Positions 1-6,886 of a stretch of 10,196 nt of DNA are shown here, piece by piece. Position numbers and translations under genes: made by a program. This DNA comes from Fidelibacterota bacterium (GTDB lineage Bacteria; Marinisomatota; Marinisomatia; Marinisomatales; UBA1611), in the NCBI GenBank assembly GCA_002718285.1, contig PBAR01000005.1, forward strand, positions 1 through 10,196. Reading direction: 5' to 3'. Under the pieces are notes generated by a model. It was not told the DNA's origin. It saw nothing but the letters and a program-made list of their open reading frames with translations, and made no database searches. The stretch's first letter is position 1. Each line of letters begins with the position of its first letter.

Positions 1-760
1 AATCACCATCTGCAGTATAAGATGAGTACATATTTCCTAGCTTATTATTATATAATTCAATTATCAATTTCTTAATCTCATCCAGTGTAGCTTTTCTACC
101 TTGATTTAAATTTGGATTTTCTATTTTTGCTTTTTGACGATCCATTGTCATTTCATAAAACTCAATAAACAATTCCGGATCAAAGTTTTCTTTTGTTTTG
201 ACATTCTTGCGTTTAGCATATCGAATTTCCTGTCTGCGGGCAGCAGATGCGTTTTTAAAGGTTTGAATATCATTGTTTTTTTTTGATAAAAAGAAATCAT
301 CAATCTTAACATAGCTAGTATAGCGTACATTAACTGCATATTTTGGAAGATGAGTACCATAATTAACCCAAAGGAATGGTCTAATATCATTGATAGATGG
401 ATCTAACGATATTTCTATACTATCATAAATTGAAGTTAGTTGATCAGAGATAAATTGTATAATACGAAAGCGGTCAGAAAATTTCTGGGATTTATTTTTA
501 TCTTTAAGTTCAGGCCCAAAAATTATACCGTTATAAATAATTCTATCATTTATAATTGTTGATTTTCCATCTTGGGATTCTAATACAGATATAGCTGCTC
601 GCAATTCATTATTATTATATACAAAATAACAGCCAGGAGACCCATTGACCACTTTCAAATATTTGCTTAATGAAAATAATACACTATTATTTGATTTCAA
701 TAAAAATGAATCCCAGTCATCATTTGGCTCTACACGTTCTAGGTAATAATTAATACTCAA
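1..760 (-). CDS. FemAB/BioF2-like (GNAT-fold) acyl- or aminoacyltransferase, 3' end outside window
   Basis: The frame is open from a TTG at 758-760 to the window edge, giving 253 residues of a protein whose family is usually about 330-350 residues. Only the C-terminal part is missing. The visible layout fits the FemAB-related/Acetyltransf_6 group. An N-terminal half begins near Tyr5-Leu-Glu-Arg, has WDSFL around 16-20, and includes NGIIFGPEL at 78-85. A second half starts with a basic stretch, RRQEIRYAKRK (175-185), followed by FIEFYEMTMDRQ (198-209). Family members transfer amino acids from tRNA, or acyl groups, onto amines. In sugar clusters they are thought to decorate amino sugars, but the substrate here is unknown. 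The frame follows the stop of the peptidase-like gene after 3 bases and has no clear ribosome site, so translation is probably coupled to that gene. A run of nine A on the coding strand (276-284) lies inside it. The family call rests on overall pattern, not on one diagnostic motif. Confidence 0.72.
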   Translation of the reverse strand, partial: MSINYYLERVEPNDDWDSFLLKSNNSVLFSLSKYLKVVNGSPGCYFVYNNNELRAAISVLESQDGKSTIINDRIIYNGIIFGPELKDKNKSQKFSDRFRIIQFISDQLTSIYDSIEISLDPSINDIRPFLWVNYGTHLPKYAVNVRYTSYVKIDDFFLSKKNNDIQTFKNASAARRQEIRYAKRKNVKTKENFDPELFIEFYEMTMDRQKAKIENPNLNQGRKATLDEIKKLIIELYNNKLGNMYSSYTADGD

Positions 761-763
761 TAA

Positions 764-2062
764 CTAAAATACTTTTATTATTATCTTTTTTCGCTCCAAT
801 AATTTTGCTATTTCTAAAATTTCGAAGTGTGAAACCCCTAATTGTTTTGATAGTCCATATATACCTTTTTTTCCATCACATTTCCATAACAACCAAAGAA
901 TATAATCAAGTTTGTTTTTCTGTTTTTCTGGGAGTTGATTTCCGCCTATTGTAGGGTATAGTTTATGTTTAGAAAGATTAATCTCACAATTTGGATAGCG
1001 GTTTTTATATATAGGTTCATTATCTAATTTATATAAAACTTTTAAATGCAATCTGAGACTTTGATCAATATACTCTGCTTTTATATAATCAAGATTATCT
1101 AAAGATGAATGGTAAAATGGATATTCGTAATATTTATCTTTTGTTAATGATGCTACATTAATCCTGAACCCTTGAGAAGAATATTGTCTTTCATCACTTC
1201 CATGTATATCAAATGGATAAGATTTAAATTGAATACCTTCTTCTTGAAATACTGTTTCAATAACTGCATTAACACTATGATTTCTGTCAAAACTCTTCTT
1301 ATAACCAAACTTACCTGGACCTCCGACACAAGTTATAACCAAACCAGAGTCTATTTTTTTCATATTTTTTTTATTAAAAGCACAGTAAGCAATGGCACCA
1401 ATAGTCTCTGGTATCCAAATGATTCGATAGCTCCGCTTAAGCTCTGATTTCATCAATAGTTCATTGGCTAAAAATGCTGTCATAAGCAATCCGCTGAGAT
1501 TATCATTAGCAAGGGAAGGATGACAAATATAAGTGGATATTAAAATTTCATTTTTTGATTTTCCCGGTATAAGTATCTCACCAAAAGTCAAGCTACCATT
1601 TTCATTAAAATTGCTGTCAATAAATACTTCTAATGATCCAGATGAGTTTTCTAATTCTTTATACTGAGATTTGGTTACACAGAAACCCCAATCCCTATTG
1701 TAATAAGTAGTACGATATGGTATTGCATCAGGGATCTTATTGTGGCAATACAAATGATGTTTTAATTCTTTGAAACTAATTTTTGCATCTACTGGAGTAC
1801 TATAGTTGACCAAATGAATATTACTTACTTTATAATCAACAATTTTTTTTCCATTTTCGTTTTTTATCCAAGCATCCTTCACATTCCATTCATCAGGTAT
1901 AATCCAATCAAATACTTTTTGACCAGAAGGGTATTCCTTTATTGTTAAAGGCACAATCTCTTGCAGAATTTTTAATGTATTTCGCACTCCATCTCCAGTA
2001 ATAGAACGATTAATAGGAAATAATATATCTAAATAATGATTAATTTTTTTCTTAAGGATCAT
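764..2062 (-). CDS. Aminopeptidase-like zinc protein of the DUF2172/DUF4910 family with C-terminal winged helix
   Basis: This 432-residue protein has the usual length and full layout of a family found in polysaccharide clusters. The family opener LFPINRSITGDGVR sits at 14-27. The inserted DUF2172-type domain covers about 40-130, with FDWIIPDEWN at 51-60. The rest of the M28-like peptidase core follows. Likely metal and catalytic residues are His181 and Asp187 in CHPSLANDNLSG, Glu219 in WIPET, Asp290 in GSDERQY, and His318 in PFYHSSLDN. A winged helix-turn-helix tail spans about 385-432. The complete zinc-type site suggests a working hydrolase. The substrate is not known for the family; removing an aminoacyl or acyl group from a sugar amine is an inference. 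There is no signal peptide, so it should act in the cytoplasm. Its ATG lies inside the end of the cytidylyltransferase gene (11-base overlap), and a FemAB-like gene follows 3 bases after its stop. The family assignment is firm; the function is not. Confidence 0.9.
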   Translation of the reverse strand: MILKKKINHYLDILFPINRSITGDGVRNTLKILQEIVPLTIKEYPSGQKVFDWIIPDEWNVKDAWIKNENGKKIVDYKVSNIHLVNYSTPVDAKISFKELKHHLYCHNKIPDAIPYRTTYYNRDWGFCVTKSQYKELENSSGSLEVFIDSNFNENGSLTFGEILIPGKSKNEILISTYICHPSLANDNLSGLLMTAFLANELLMKSELKRSYRIIWIPETIGAIAYCAFNKKNMKKIDSGLVITCVGGPGKFGYKKSFDRNHSVNAVIETVFQEEGIQFKSYPFDIHGSDERQYSSQGFRINVASLTKDKYYEYPFYHSSLDNLDYIKAEYIDQSLRLHLKVLYKLDNEPIYKNRYPNCEINLSKHKLYPTIGGNQLPEKQKNKLDYILWLLWKCDGKKGIYGLSKQLGVSHFEILEIAKLLERKKIIIKVF

Positions 2063-2735
2063 AAAAATTCAATAAATACATATTAATTATATTAGATGCA
2101 TTACTATTAATAGTAACTCCAATATCAACTAATTTTTCTAATTTCCTTTTATCATCAATAGTATTTATATCAAAACATAAATCAGGGTAAGCTAGATATT
2201 GGGGGACAGGTACACCTTTCATTTTAAAATTTTGAATGTTTTCATGAAGGTATGTTGTAACATGCTCTCTATACCTTTTTTCTTTTGCTATTTGATCAAT
2301 TTTATACAAAATTTTAAAAGGTATAATTTCTGCACCAAATCCATCGGCGTATCCATTATTTAATTTATTGGCGTGATTACATGCGTAATCACAGGGATTT
2401 TTATAAAAAAATTTGATAAGACGATCAACTTCATGATGGCAAATGAATGGATTATCTCCGCAAACTCTAACAACATTTTCAATACTATAATATTTAGAAA
2501 CATCAACAAAGCGCCTTAGGACATCTTCATTACTGCCCCTAAATACATCTATATCTAGATCCTTTGCTTTTTTTTCTAATATATCATCAATAGGTGAAAT
2601 AGTAGTTGCTAGTACAATATTATCAAGGAATTCTGATCGATTTAAACGCTTTATTACCCACTCTAGTATAGAGCTATCACCTAATTTTTTTAGCATTTTC
2701 CCTGGGTACCGAGAAGAGCCCATTCTTGCTTGCAC
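2052..2735 (-). CDS. spsF: SpsF-type cytidylyltransferase (CMP-sugar acid activation), start unresolved
   Basis: The product belongs to the CMP-NeuNAc/Kdo cytidylyltransferase superfamily (PF02348), SpsF branch. It would activate a keto-deoxy sugar acid with CTP. Numbered from the GTG at 2733-2735, the CTP-binding loop QARMGSSRYPGK is at 2-13, GDNPF at 93-97, REHVT at 157-160, and an acidic DINTIDD at 189-195. It ends with YDP and TAA. The start is a problem. Homologues begin about three residues before A-I-V-Q-A-R-M-G, and that strand is present upstream in the same open frame (codons for N-Q-T-V-A-I, 2736-2753), but there is no ATG, GTG or TTG there. Starting at the GTG would delete the first beta strand of the Rossmann-like core, so the real start is probably upstream and noncanonical, or the sequence differs there. 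It lies just after the NeuB-like synthase, as expected for the activating partner of that enzyme, and overlaps the next gene by 11 bases. Confidence 0.87.
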   Translation of the reverse strand: MQARMGSSRYPGKMLKKLGDSSILEWVIKRLNRSEFLDNIVLATTISPIDDILEKKAKDLDIDVFRGSNEDVLRRFVDVSKYYSIENVVRVCGDNPFICHHEVDRLIKFFYKNPCDYACNHANKLNNGYADGFGAEIIPFKILYKIDQIAKEKRYREHVTTYLHENIQNFKMKGVPVPQYLAYPDLCFDINTIDDKRKLEKLVDIGVTINSNASNIINMYLLNFYDP

Positions 2736-2751
2736 GATAGCTACTGTTTGG

Positions 2752-3825
2752 TTACTTGATTTCTTTATTTTCCAAATATTCCCATTTAATGAGCTGATCT
2801 TTCTTTAAATCTATTAATATTCTAGAACCAATAATATTATCCCAATGTAATGGACTTATTCCAGTACCAGGTCGCTTATAGGTAAGATGTTCTTCTCTTA
2901 ATATATCACCAGATTTTAAATCATTTTTTAATACAATACTCCTACGTGCATTTAATCTGGAAATATTTTCTGTTTCTATTGAAGTTTTATTCGTTTTCTC
3001 CCCTAACAATGTATGAATTTTATTGACTCTGTTAACAAATCTTTCCAAATCCTTTTGATCCATTGCGTGATAATGATCATTCCCTGGAAGAGACTTATCA
3101 TCAGTGAAATGTTTTTCTATGACTAACGCACCTAAAATCCATGCTGTTGTTAATGATGTCATTTCCAAATCGGGAAGTGTATGATCAGAATAACCAATTA
3201 TGTAATTTGGATATGATTTTTTTAATCCAATTATCATACGCAAATGAGCATTATTAATTTTAGTAGGATAATTTAAAATACAATGAGCCAAAACTATATC
3301 TCTACAGCCCTGTCTTTCCAGCAACTGTACAGAATTATTTATTTCTTTTATATTACAAGCACCAGTTGAAAGGATAATAGGTTTGTTTTTCTTTGCTATC
3401 TTTCGCAAAAATGGTGTATTGGTTAAATCAGCAGAAGCAATTTTAAAAAAAGTTACTATAGGATCTAGAAAATCAACTGCTAAATCATCAAATGGAGTGG
3501 AAACAAAATCAATTTCTCTTTTATTGCAATATTTTGCTAACTCGATATAGTCGCTTGAATTAAACACATCATATTTCTTGAATAATTCATATTGGCTTGT
3601 TATTGACTCTTTAGAAGTGTCCCAATAAGCAGGGGAGTTTTTAGAAGCAATTGTTTCTGCCTTATAACTTTGAAATTTAGCAGCATCAGCTCCCCCAGCT
3701 TTTGCCTGATCAATTAACATTTTTGCTTTATCTATAGAACCTTCATGATTTACACCTATTTCGGCTATTATATATGGTTTATCATTCGGTGTTATTAACC
3801 TATTTCCAAGTTTGATATTTTTCAA
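2752..3825 (-). CDS. NeuB/SpsE-family nonulosonate synthase (PEP-dependent)
   Basis: This 357-residue enzyme has the usual NeuB length and order: a TIM-barrel NeuB domain (about 17-260) and a C-terminal SAF/antifreeze-like domain (about 290-350). The family condenses phosphoenolpyruvate with a mannose-type aldose to make a sialic-acid-like keto-acid. Visible motifs are AEIGVNHEG (21-29), KFQ (50-52), STPFDD (109-114), KIASAD (128-133), AHCILNYPT (180-188), GYSDHT (211-216) and EKHFT (237-241). The last two supply the metal-binding histidines 215 and 239. KRPGTGISP (317-325) is the conserved SAF loop. The usual PGPDH..S segment reads PGNDHYHAMD here (247-256), suggesting a clade with a different substrate. 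The start is a TTG; a stop lies four codons upstream in frame, so no other canonical start exists. A six-codon ATG frame (3842-3822) ends with a TGA overlapping this TTG. It sits between the glycosyltransferase and cytidylyltransferase genes. The substrate aldose cannot be read from the sequence. Confidence 0.93.
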   Translation of the reverse strand: MKNIKLGNRLITPNDKPYIIAEIGVNHEGSIDKAKMLIDQAKAGGADAAKFQSYKAETIASKNSPAYWDTSKESITSQYELFKKYDVFNSSDYIELAKYCNKREIDFVSTPFDDLAVDFLDPIVTFFKIASADLTNTPFLRKIAKKNKPIILSTGACNIKEINNSVQLLERQGCRDIVLAHCILNYPTKINNAHLRMIIGLKKSYPNYIIGYSDHTLPDLEMTSLTTAWILGALVIEKHFTDDKSLPGNDHYHAMDQKDLERFVNRVNKIHTLLGEKTNKTSIETENISRLNARRSIVLKNDLKSGDILREEHLTYKRPGTGISPLHWDNIIGSRILIDLKKDQLIKWEYLENKEIK

Positions 3826-3851
3826 ATTAAATACTTAGCCATGTACTTGAA

Positions 3852-4511
3852 TTAAATATTATGTTTTTTATTCAGATTGCGAGAATGAAGTTCAACTGCA
3901 TCTTTATCATTTGTTAGATTATTTTGGTGCCTCCGATAACGATATAACGGCAATGGTACTCTTTTTATAATGTATTTCTTTTGAAATCGGATTCGTAGAT
4001 CTTGTTCTTCATGTATCCTAAAATTTTCATCATATAGACCGATTTCATATAACTGATGTTTACGAAACATAATACCACAACCTATTGGATTTTCAATAGA
4101 ATTATAACGTTTTATCCAGTTTTCATTGTGTTCAAATAACCAATAATCACAAGCTACCGCATCAAAATCTGGATTCATTTCAAGAAAAATATAAAGTGAA
4201 TGGAGAAAATTAATATTTACATAATCATCAGAATCAACACGAACAATAAATGGTGCATTTGATGCATTTATTCCAATATTTAGAGATGCTGGAAGACCAA
4301 GATTGTTTAGATTTCTAATTGTGCAAATCGAATTGTGAAATAATTCAAGAGCGTATGATGTACGGTCAGAACTTGCATCATCTATGACAATAATTTCATA
4401 TTGATGATTTGGTATTGTTTGATTCAGCAAGGACCTCAGGCATCGCCCAATATATCTTTCTTGATTAAAAACTGGTACTATAACAGATATTAGCGGATTT
4501 TGTGATATCAT
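3852..4511 (-). CDS. Family 2 (GT-A fold) glycosyltransferase
   Basis: This 219-residue protein is a small GT2-type glycosyltransferase, acting in the cytoplasm to add one sugar to the growing glycan. The N-terminus [19 protein letters not shown] (7-25) is the classic first strand and helix of the family. VIDDASSDR (42-50) holds the nucleotide-binding aspartates. VDSDD (92-96) is the DXD-type metal site. [11 protein letters not shown] (166-176) carries the EEQD-like catalytic base segment. No membrane segments are seen, and the protein lacks the longer C-terminal region of many GT2 enzymes. The start is a real ATG that overlaps the aminotransferase stop in an ATGA junction, a strong sign of coupled translation. 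Its place inside the ulosonate genes suggests a linked role, but GT2 enzymes normally use UDP-, GDP- or dTDP-sugars rather than CMP-ulosonates. It therefore need not be the transferase for the NeuB product. Donor and acceptor are unknown. Confidence 0.92.
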   Translation of the reverse strand: MISQNPLISVIVPVFNQERYIGRCLRSLLNQTIPNHQYEIIVIDDASSDRTSYALELFHNSICTIRNLNNLGLPASLNIGINASNAPFIVRVDSDDYVNINFLHSLYIFLEMNPDFDAVACDYWLFEHNENWIKRYNSIENPIGCGIMFRKHQLYEIGLYDENFRIHEEQDLRIRFQKKYIIKRVPLPLYRYRRHQNNLTNDKDAVELHSRNLNKKHNI

Positions 4512-5662
4512 AAAACTTTTTTTAGAGAATTTCTAATTAATTCAGGAAAATCCTTATCCATTTTTACGTTTATCGGAATAGATACAGATCTACTTAATAT
4601 ATCTGCAGATTTTGAAAATTGCATTGAGAGATTTGATCCATTACGTAACATAAGCTCTGGTATATGATCCCATGTTCCAGCAAAATGCCAGGTAATTGCT
4701 TCAGGTAATATTTTTGTTCCTATACCTACTTTCAGTAAACTATTTCTGCATGCAATTGCAATCTTGTTACTATCTACAAAAAAAACCAAAGCATCAGAAG
4801 TCTCAATAGAATTTTTTGGCATTTTTCTCATTTCAATCGAAAAATCTGAAATTACTTCATCTATAATGTGGGCATTTTTCCTTTGCTCAGATACTACATA
4901 ATCTAGTTTTCTTAACTGAGCTAACCCAATAGCCCCTTGGACCTCATTCATCCTATAGTTAAATCCACTACTTGATCGGCTGTCCTTCCATCTTGGTAGG
5001 TTAGGATTATTTTCGTGGCCATGATCATGCCATGCACATGCTTTGTCATAAATTTTCTTAGAATTAAAAACCAGCATTCCACCTTCGCCAGTAGTCATTG
5101 TTTTTGCAAAATCGAAACTATAACATCCAATATCTCCATATGTACCAAGCGGGATACCATCATAAAATCCACCGCATCCCCAAGCAGTATCTTCAATTAA
5201 TGGGATACCATATTTTTCAGCAATTTTTTTTATTTCCTTTAATTGAGATGGAACTCCCAACATATGGACTGCAATTATTGCTCGGGTTTTATCTGTGATT
5301 TTTTTTTCTAAATCAAGAGGGTCCATGTTCAAAGTCTCATCTATTTCAGTAATAACTGGTATAGCCCTCGATTCAATAATTGCTTCAACAGTAGCTACAA
5401 AAGTAAATGACTGAGTAATAACTTCGTCACCTCTCTTTATATCTATAGATGCGAGTGCAACCCTTAATGCAGCAGTACCAGAAGTCACACCAAGCGCATA
5501 AGAAACTTTCATTTTTTTTGCAAAAGATTCTTCAAAATCCCTAACCTTGTAAATGTTGTTTCTTATTTGTTCGAAACCATGCCGAAATAGTATACTACTT
5601 TCTTCAAAAAGATGTTTAATCTCATCTAACTCATCTTTCCCAATTATTTCAAAACCTGGCAT
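4508..5662 (-). CDS. KdnA-like PLP aminotransferase (DegT/DnrJ/EryC1 family)
   Basis: This 384-residue fold-type I aminotransferase has SGT (61-63) for the cofactor phosphate, Asp158 in [10 protein letters not shown], and the Schiff-base Lys187 in [15 protein letters not shown] (181-195). FNYRMNE (234-240) is the usual C-terminal substrate-loop segment. Several features resemble KdnA, the Shewanella enzyme that aminates the C8 aldehyde of Kdo to make 8-amino-Kdo, rather than the common nucleotide-sugar C3/C4 aminotransferases. These are the opening MPGFE, the segment [10 protein letters not shown] (27-36), the FDFxKT form around the lysine, and the DHGH motif (213-216). This resemblance is judged from memory of the family, not from an alignment. 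The gene starts 8 bases after the iron-type dehydrogenase, matching the known KdnB-KdnA pairing, and overlaps the glycosyltransferase by 4 bases. The start is a clear ATG without an obvious Shine-Dalgarno site. The likely substrate is an aldehyde made by the dehydrogenase. A run of nine A lies at 5299-5307. A nucleotide-sugar substrate remains possible. Confidence 0.87.
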   Translation of the reverse strand: MPGFEIIGKDELDEIKHLFEESSILFRHGFEQIRNNIYKVRDFEESFAKKMKVSYALGVTSGTAALRVALASIDIKRGDEVITQSFTFVATVEAIIESRAIPVITEIDETLNMDPLDLEKKITDKTRAIIAVHMLGVPSQLKEIKKIAEKYGIPLIEDTAWGCGGFYDGIPLGTYGDIGCYSFDFAKTMTTGEGGMLVFNSKKIYDKACAWHDHGHENNPNLPRWKDSRSSSGFNYRMNEVQGAIGLAQLRKLDYVVSEQRKNAHIIDEVISDFSIEMRKMPKNSIETSDALVFFVDSNKIAIACRNSLLKVGIGTKILPEAITWHFAGTWDHIPELMLRNGSNLSMQFSKSADILSRSVSIPINVKMDKDFPELIRNSLKKVL

Positions 5663-5670
5663 ATTTATAT

Positions 5671-6816
5671 CTAGTTATTATTAATTAATTCACGTAATAC
5701 ATTAGAAATCTCTTTTTCAGCAAAAGGGACTGGGTTATGATTTAATGCAGATTTTAATTCCATTACATCCTTTTTAAACATACCTATATGCTTTTTTCCC
5801 ATACCATATTTTTTTAGATTATTTGGAATCTCTAATTCCTTCCATTTTATCCTAATTTGTTCCAAGAATATTTTAGCACTTTTATATTTTATATCTTTGC
5901 AATTCTTTGTTCTAATTATATCAGCATAATTAAAAAAGCCAGCATCAATGTTATGTTTAATTACATATGGAAGAAAGATTCCTCCTCCAATACCATGCGG
6001 TACTCCAAAATGTACACCAAGCGGATAAGACATCGCTGCAGCTGGCCCAGTCCCGCTATGCATTAAAGCAATCGAAGATAAAAAAGAACCATACATAACA
6101 TTTTGCCTAAGCTCAATATTATTTAATTGAGTTATCAGTAATGGCAAGTTTTCAAAAACTATATTGAACCCTTCCTTTGCAAACATTTTGGCTAATTTAT
6201 TAGAATTTTTTGCTACGTAAGCTTCTGTTGCATGTACCAAACTATCCACTCCAGCAGAAATTGTCGGTTGTTTTGGACAAGAGATAGTTAATTCAGGATC
6301 TAAAATGGCATGAATAGGTCGTATAGCATTTCCATTAATCCCCATTTTCTTTTTTTGTAAAGTATCTACAAAAGATGCATTTGGTGTAATCTCACTTCCA
6401 GTACCAGCTGTGGTTGGAATCGCAATAATTGGCTTTATTGGTTTATTAAATTCTTCAAACCCTCTATATAAAATTGCAGATTTTTTATTGGTATAAAGCA
6501 CAGATAATCCTTTTGCCATATCCATTGCACTCCCGCCTCCAATACCTATAAAAGCATCAAAATTTTCTTTTTTTATAAATTTTCTTTTTTCTTCAAGATT
6601 TTCATAAGTAGGCTCAGAAATATCACATTCAATCAGTGCAGTAGCACACTTAACGGTATTCATCAATTCTATGAACATTGGTAATCCAACCAATGCTTTA
6701 TCAATTACAACGCATACTGCCTTAAATTTTTCCTTTAATATAATATTATTTAAATATTTTCTTTCTCCTATGCCAAATCTGATATTAGTCTCTAAGTTAT
6801 ATTTGAAATTAATCAT
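5671..6816 (-). CDS. Iron-type (class III) alcohol dehydrogenase, possible KdnB-like role
   Basis: This 381-residue protein belongs to the Fe-ADH family (PF00465) and has normal length. The NAD(P)-binding loop GIGGGSAMDMAK is at 91-102 and PTTAGTGSE at 134-142. The first two metal ligands, Asp191 and His195, are in GVDSLVHATEAY. The last metal histidine is His274 in VPHGIGG. The third expected histidine is missing: the segment GPAAAMSYPLG (257-267) has Ala260 there, and Tyr264 replaces a second conserved histidine. His269 is a nearby candidate replacement. Family members oxidise or reduce primary alcohols and aldehydes. KdnB, a divergent member, oxidises the terminal hydroxyl of Kdo for later amination. 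The neighbouring KdnA-like gene 8 bases downstream makes a similar role attractive but unproven; overall identity to KdnB looks low from memory. The start is an ATG with a weak ribosome site. It follows the longest gap in the window, 70 bases after wzt. Confidence 0.9.
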   Translation of the reverse strand: MINFKYNLETNIRFGIGERKYLNNIILKEKFKAVCVVIDKALVGLPMFIELMNTVKCATALIECDISEPTYENLEEKRKFIKKENFDAFIGIGGGSAMDMAKGLSVLYTNKKSAILYRGFEEFNKPIKPIIAIPTTAGTGSEITPNASFVDTLQKKKMGINGNAIRPIHAILDPELTISCPKQPTISAGVDSLVHATEAYVAKNSNKLAKMFAKEGFNIVFENLPLLITQLNNIELRQNVMYGSFLSSIALMHSGTGPAAAMSYPLGVHFGVPHGIGGGIFLPYVIKHNIDAGFFNYADIIRTKNCKDIKYKSAKIFLEQIRIKWKELEIPNNLKKYGMGKKHIGMFKKDVMELKSALNHNPVPFAEKEISNVLRELINNN

Positions 6817-6886
6817 TTAATTCAATTATTAACATTTTGTATTGAGTTTCGAAAAAAATAAGACTATCTAATTTCCAATAATTATA
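6817..6886 (-). other. Longest intergenic gap (70 bases), between wzt and the dehydrogenase
   Basis: This is the only gap longer than 28 bases. On the minus strand a TATAAT lies at 6886-6881, touching the wzt stop codon, but the matching -35 position (6904-6909) reads AAATAG. It is therefore a weak promoter candidate in AT-rich DNA. A run of seven T (6858-6852) has no GC-rich stem before it and does not look like a terminator. A separate internal promoter for the ulosonate genes is possible but not supported. Confidence 0.3.

Noticed and set aside
148..390. Open frame of 80 codons on the minus strand
   Set aside because: It lies in another frame of the FemAB-like gene, whose own frame encodes recognisable domain sequence through the same bases. 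The 80-residue product resembles nothing known.
1172..1447. Plus-strand open frame of 91 codons
   Set aside because: It is a shadow of the peptidase-like core, which is conserved on the other strand through the metal-site region.
6852..6858. T-run after wzt as a rho-independent terminator
   Set aside because: No GC-rich inverted repeat precedes it, so it is only a homopolymer in AT-rich DNA.
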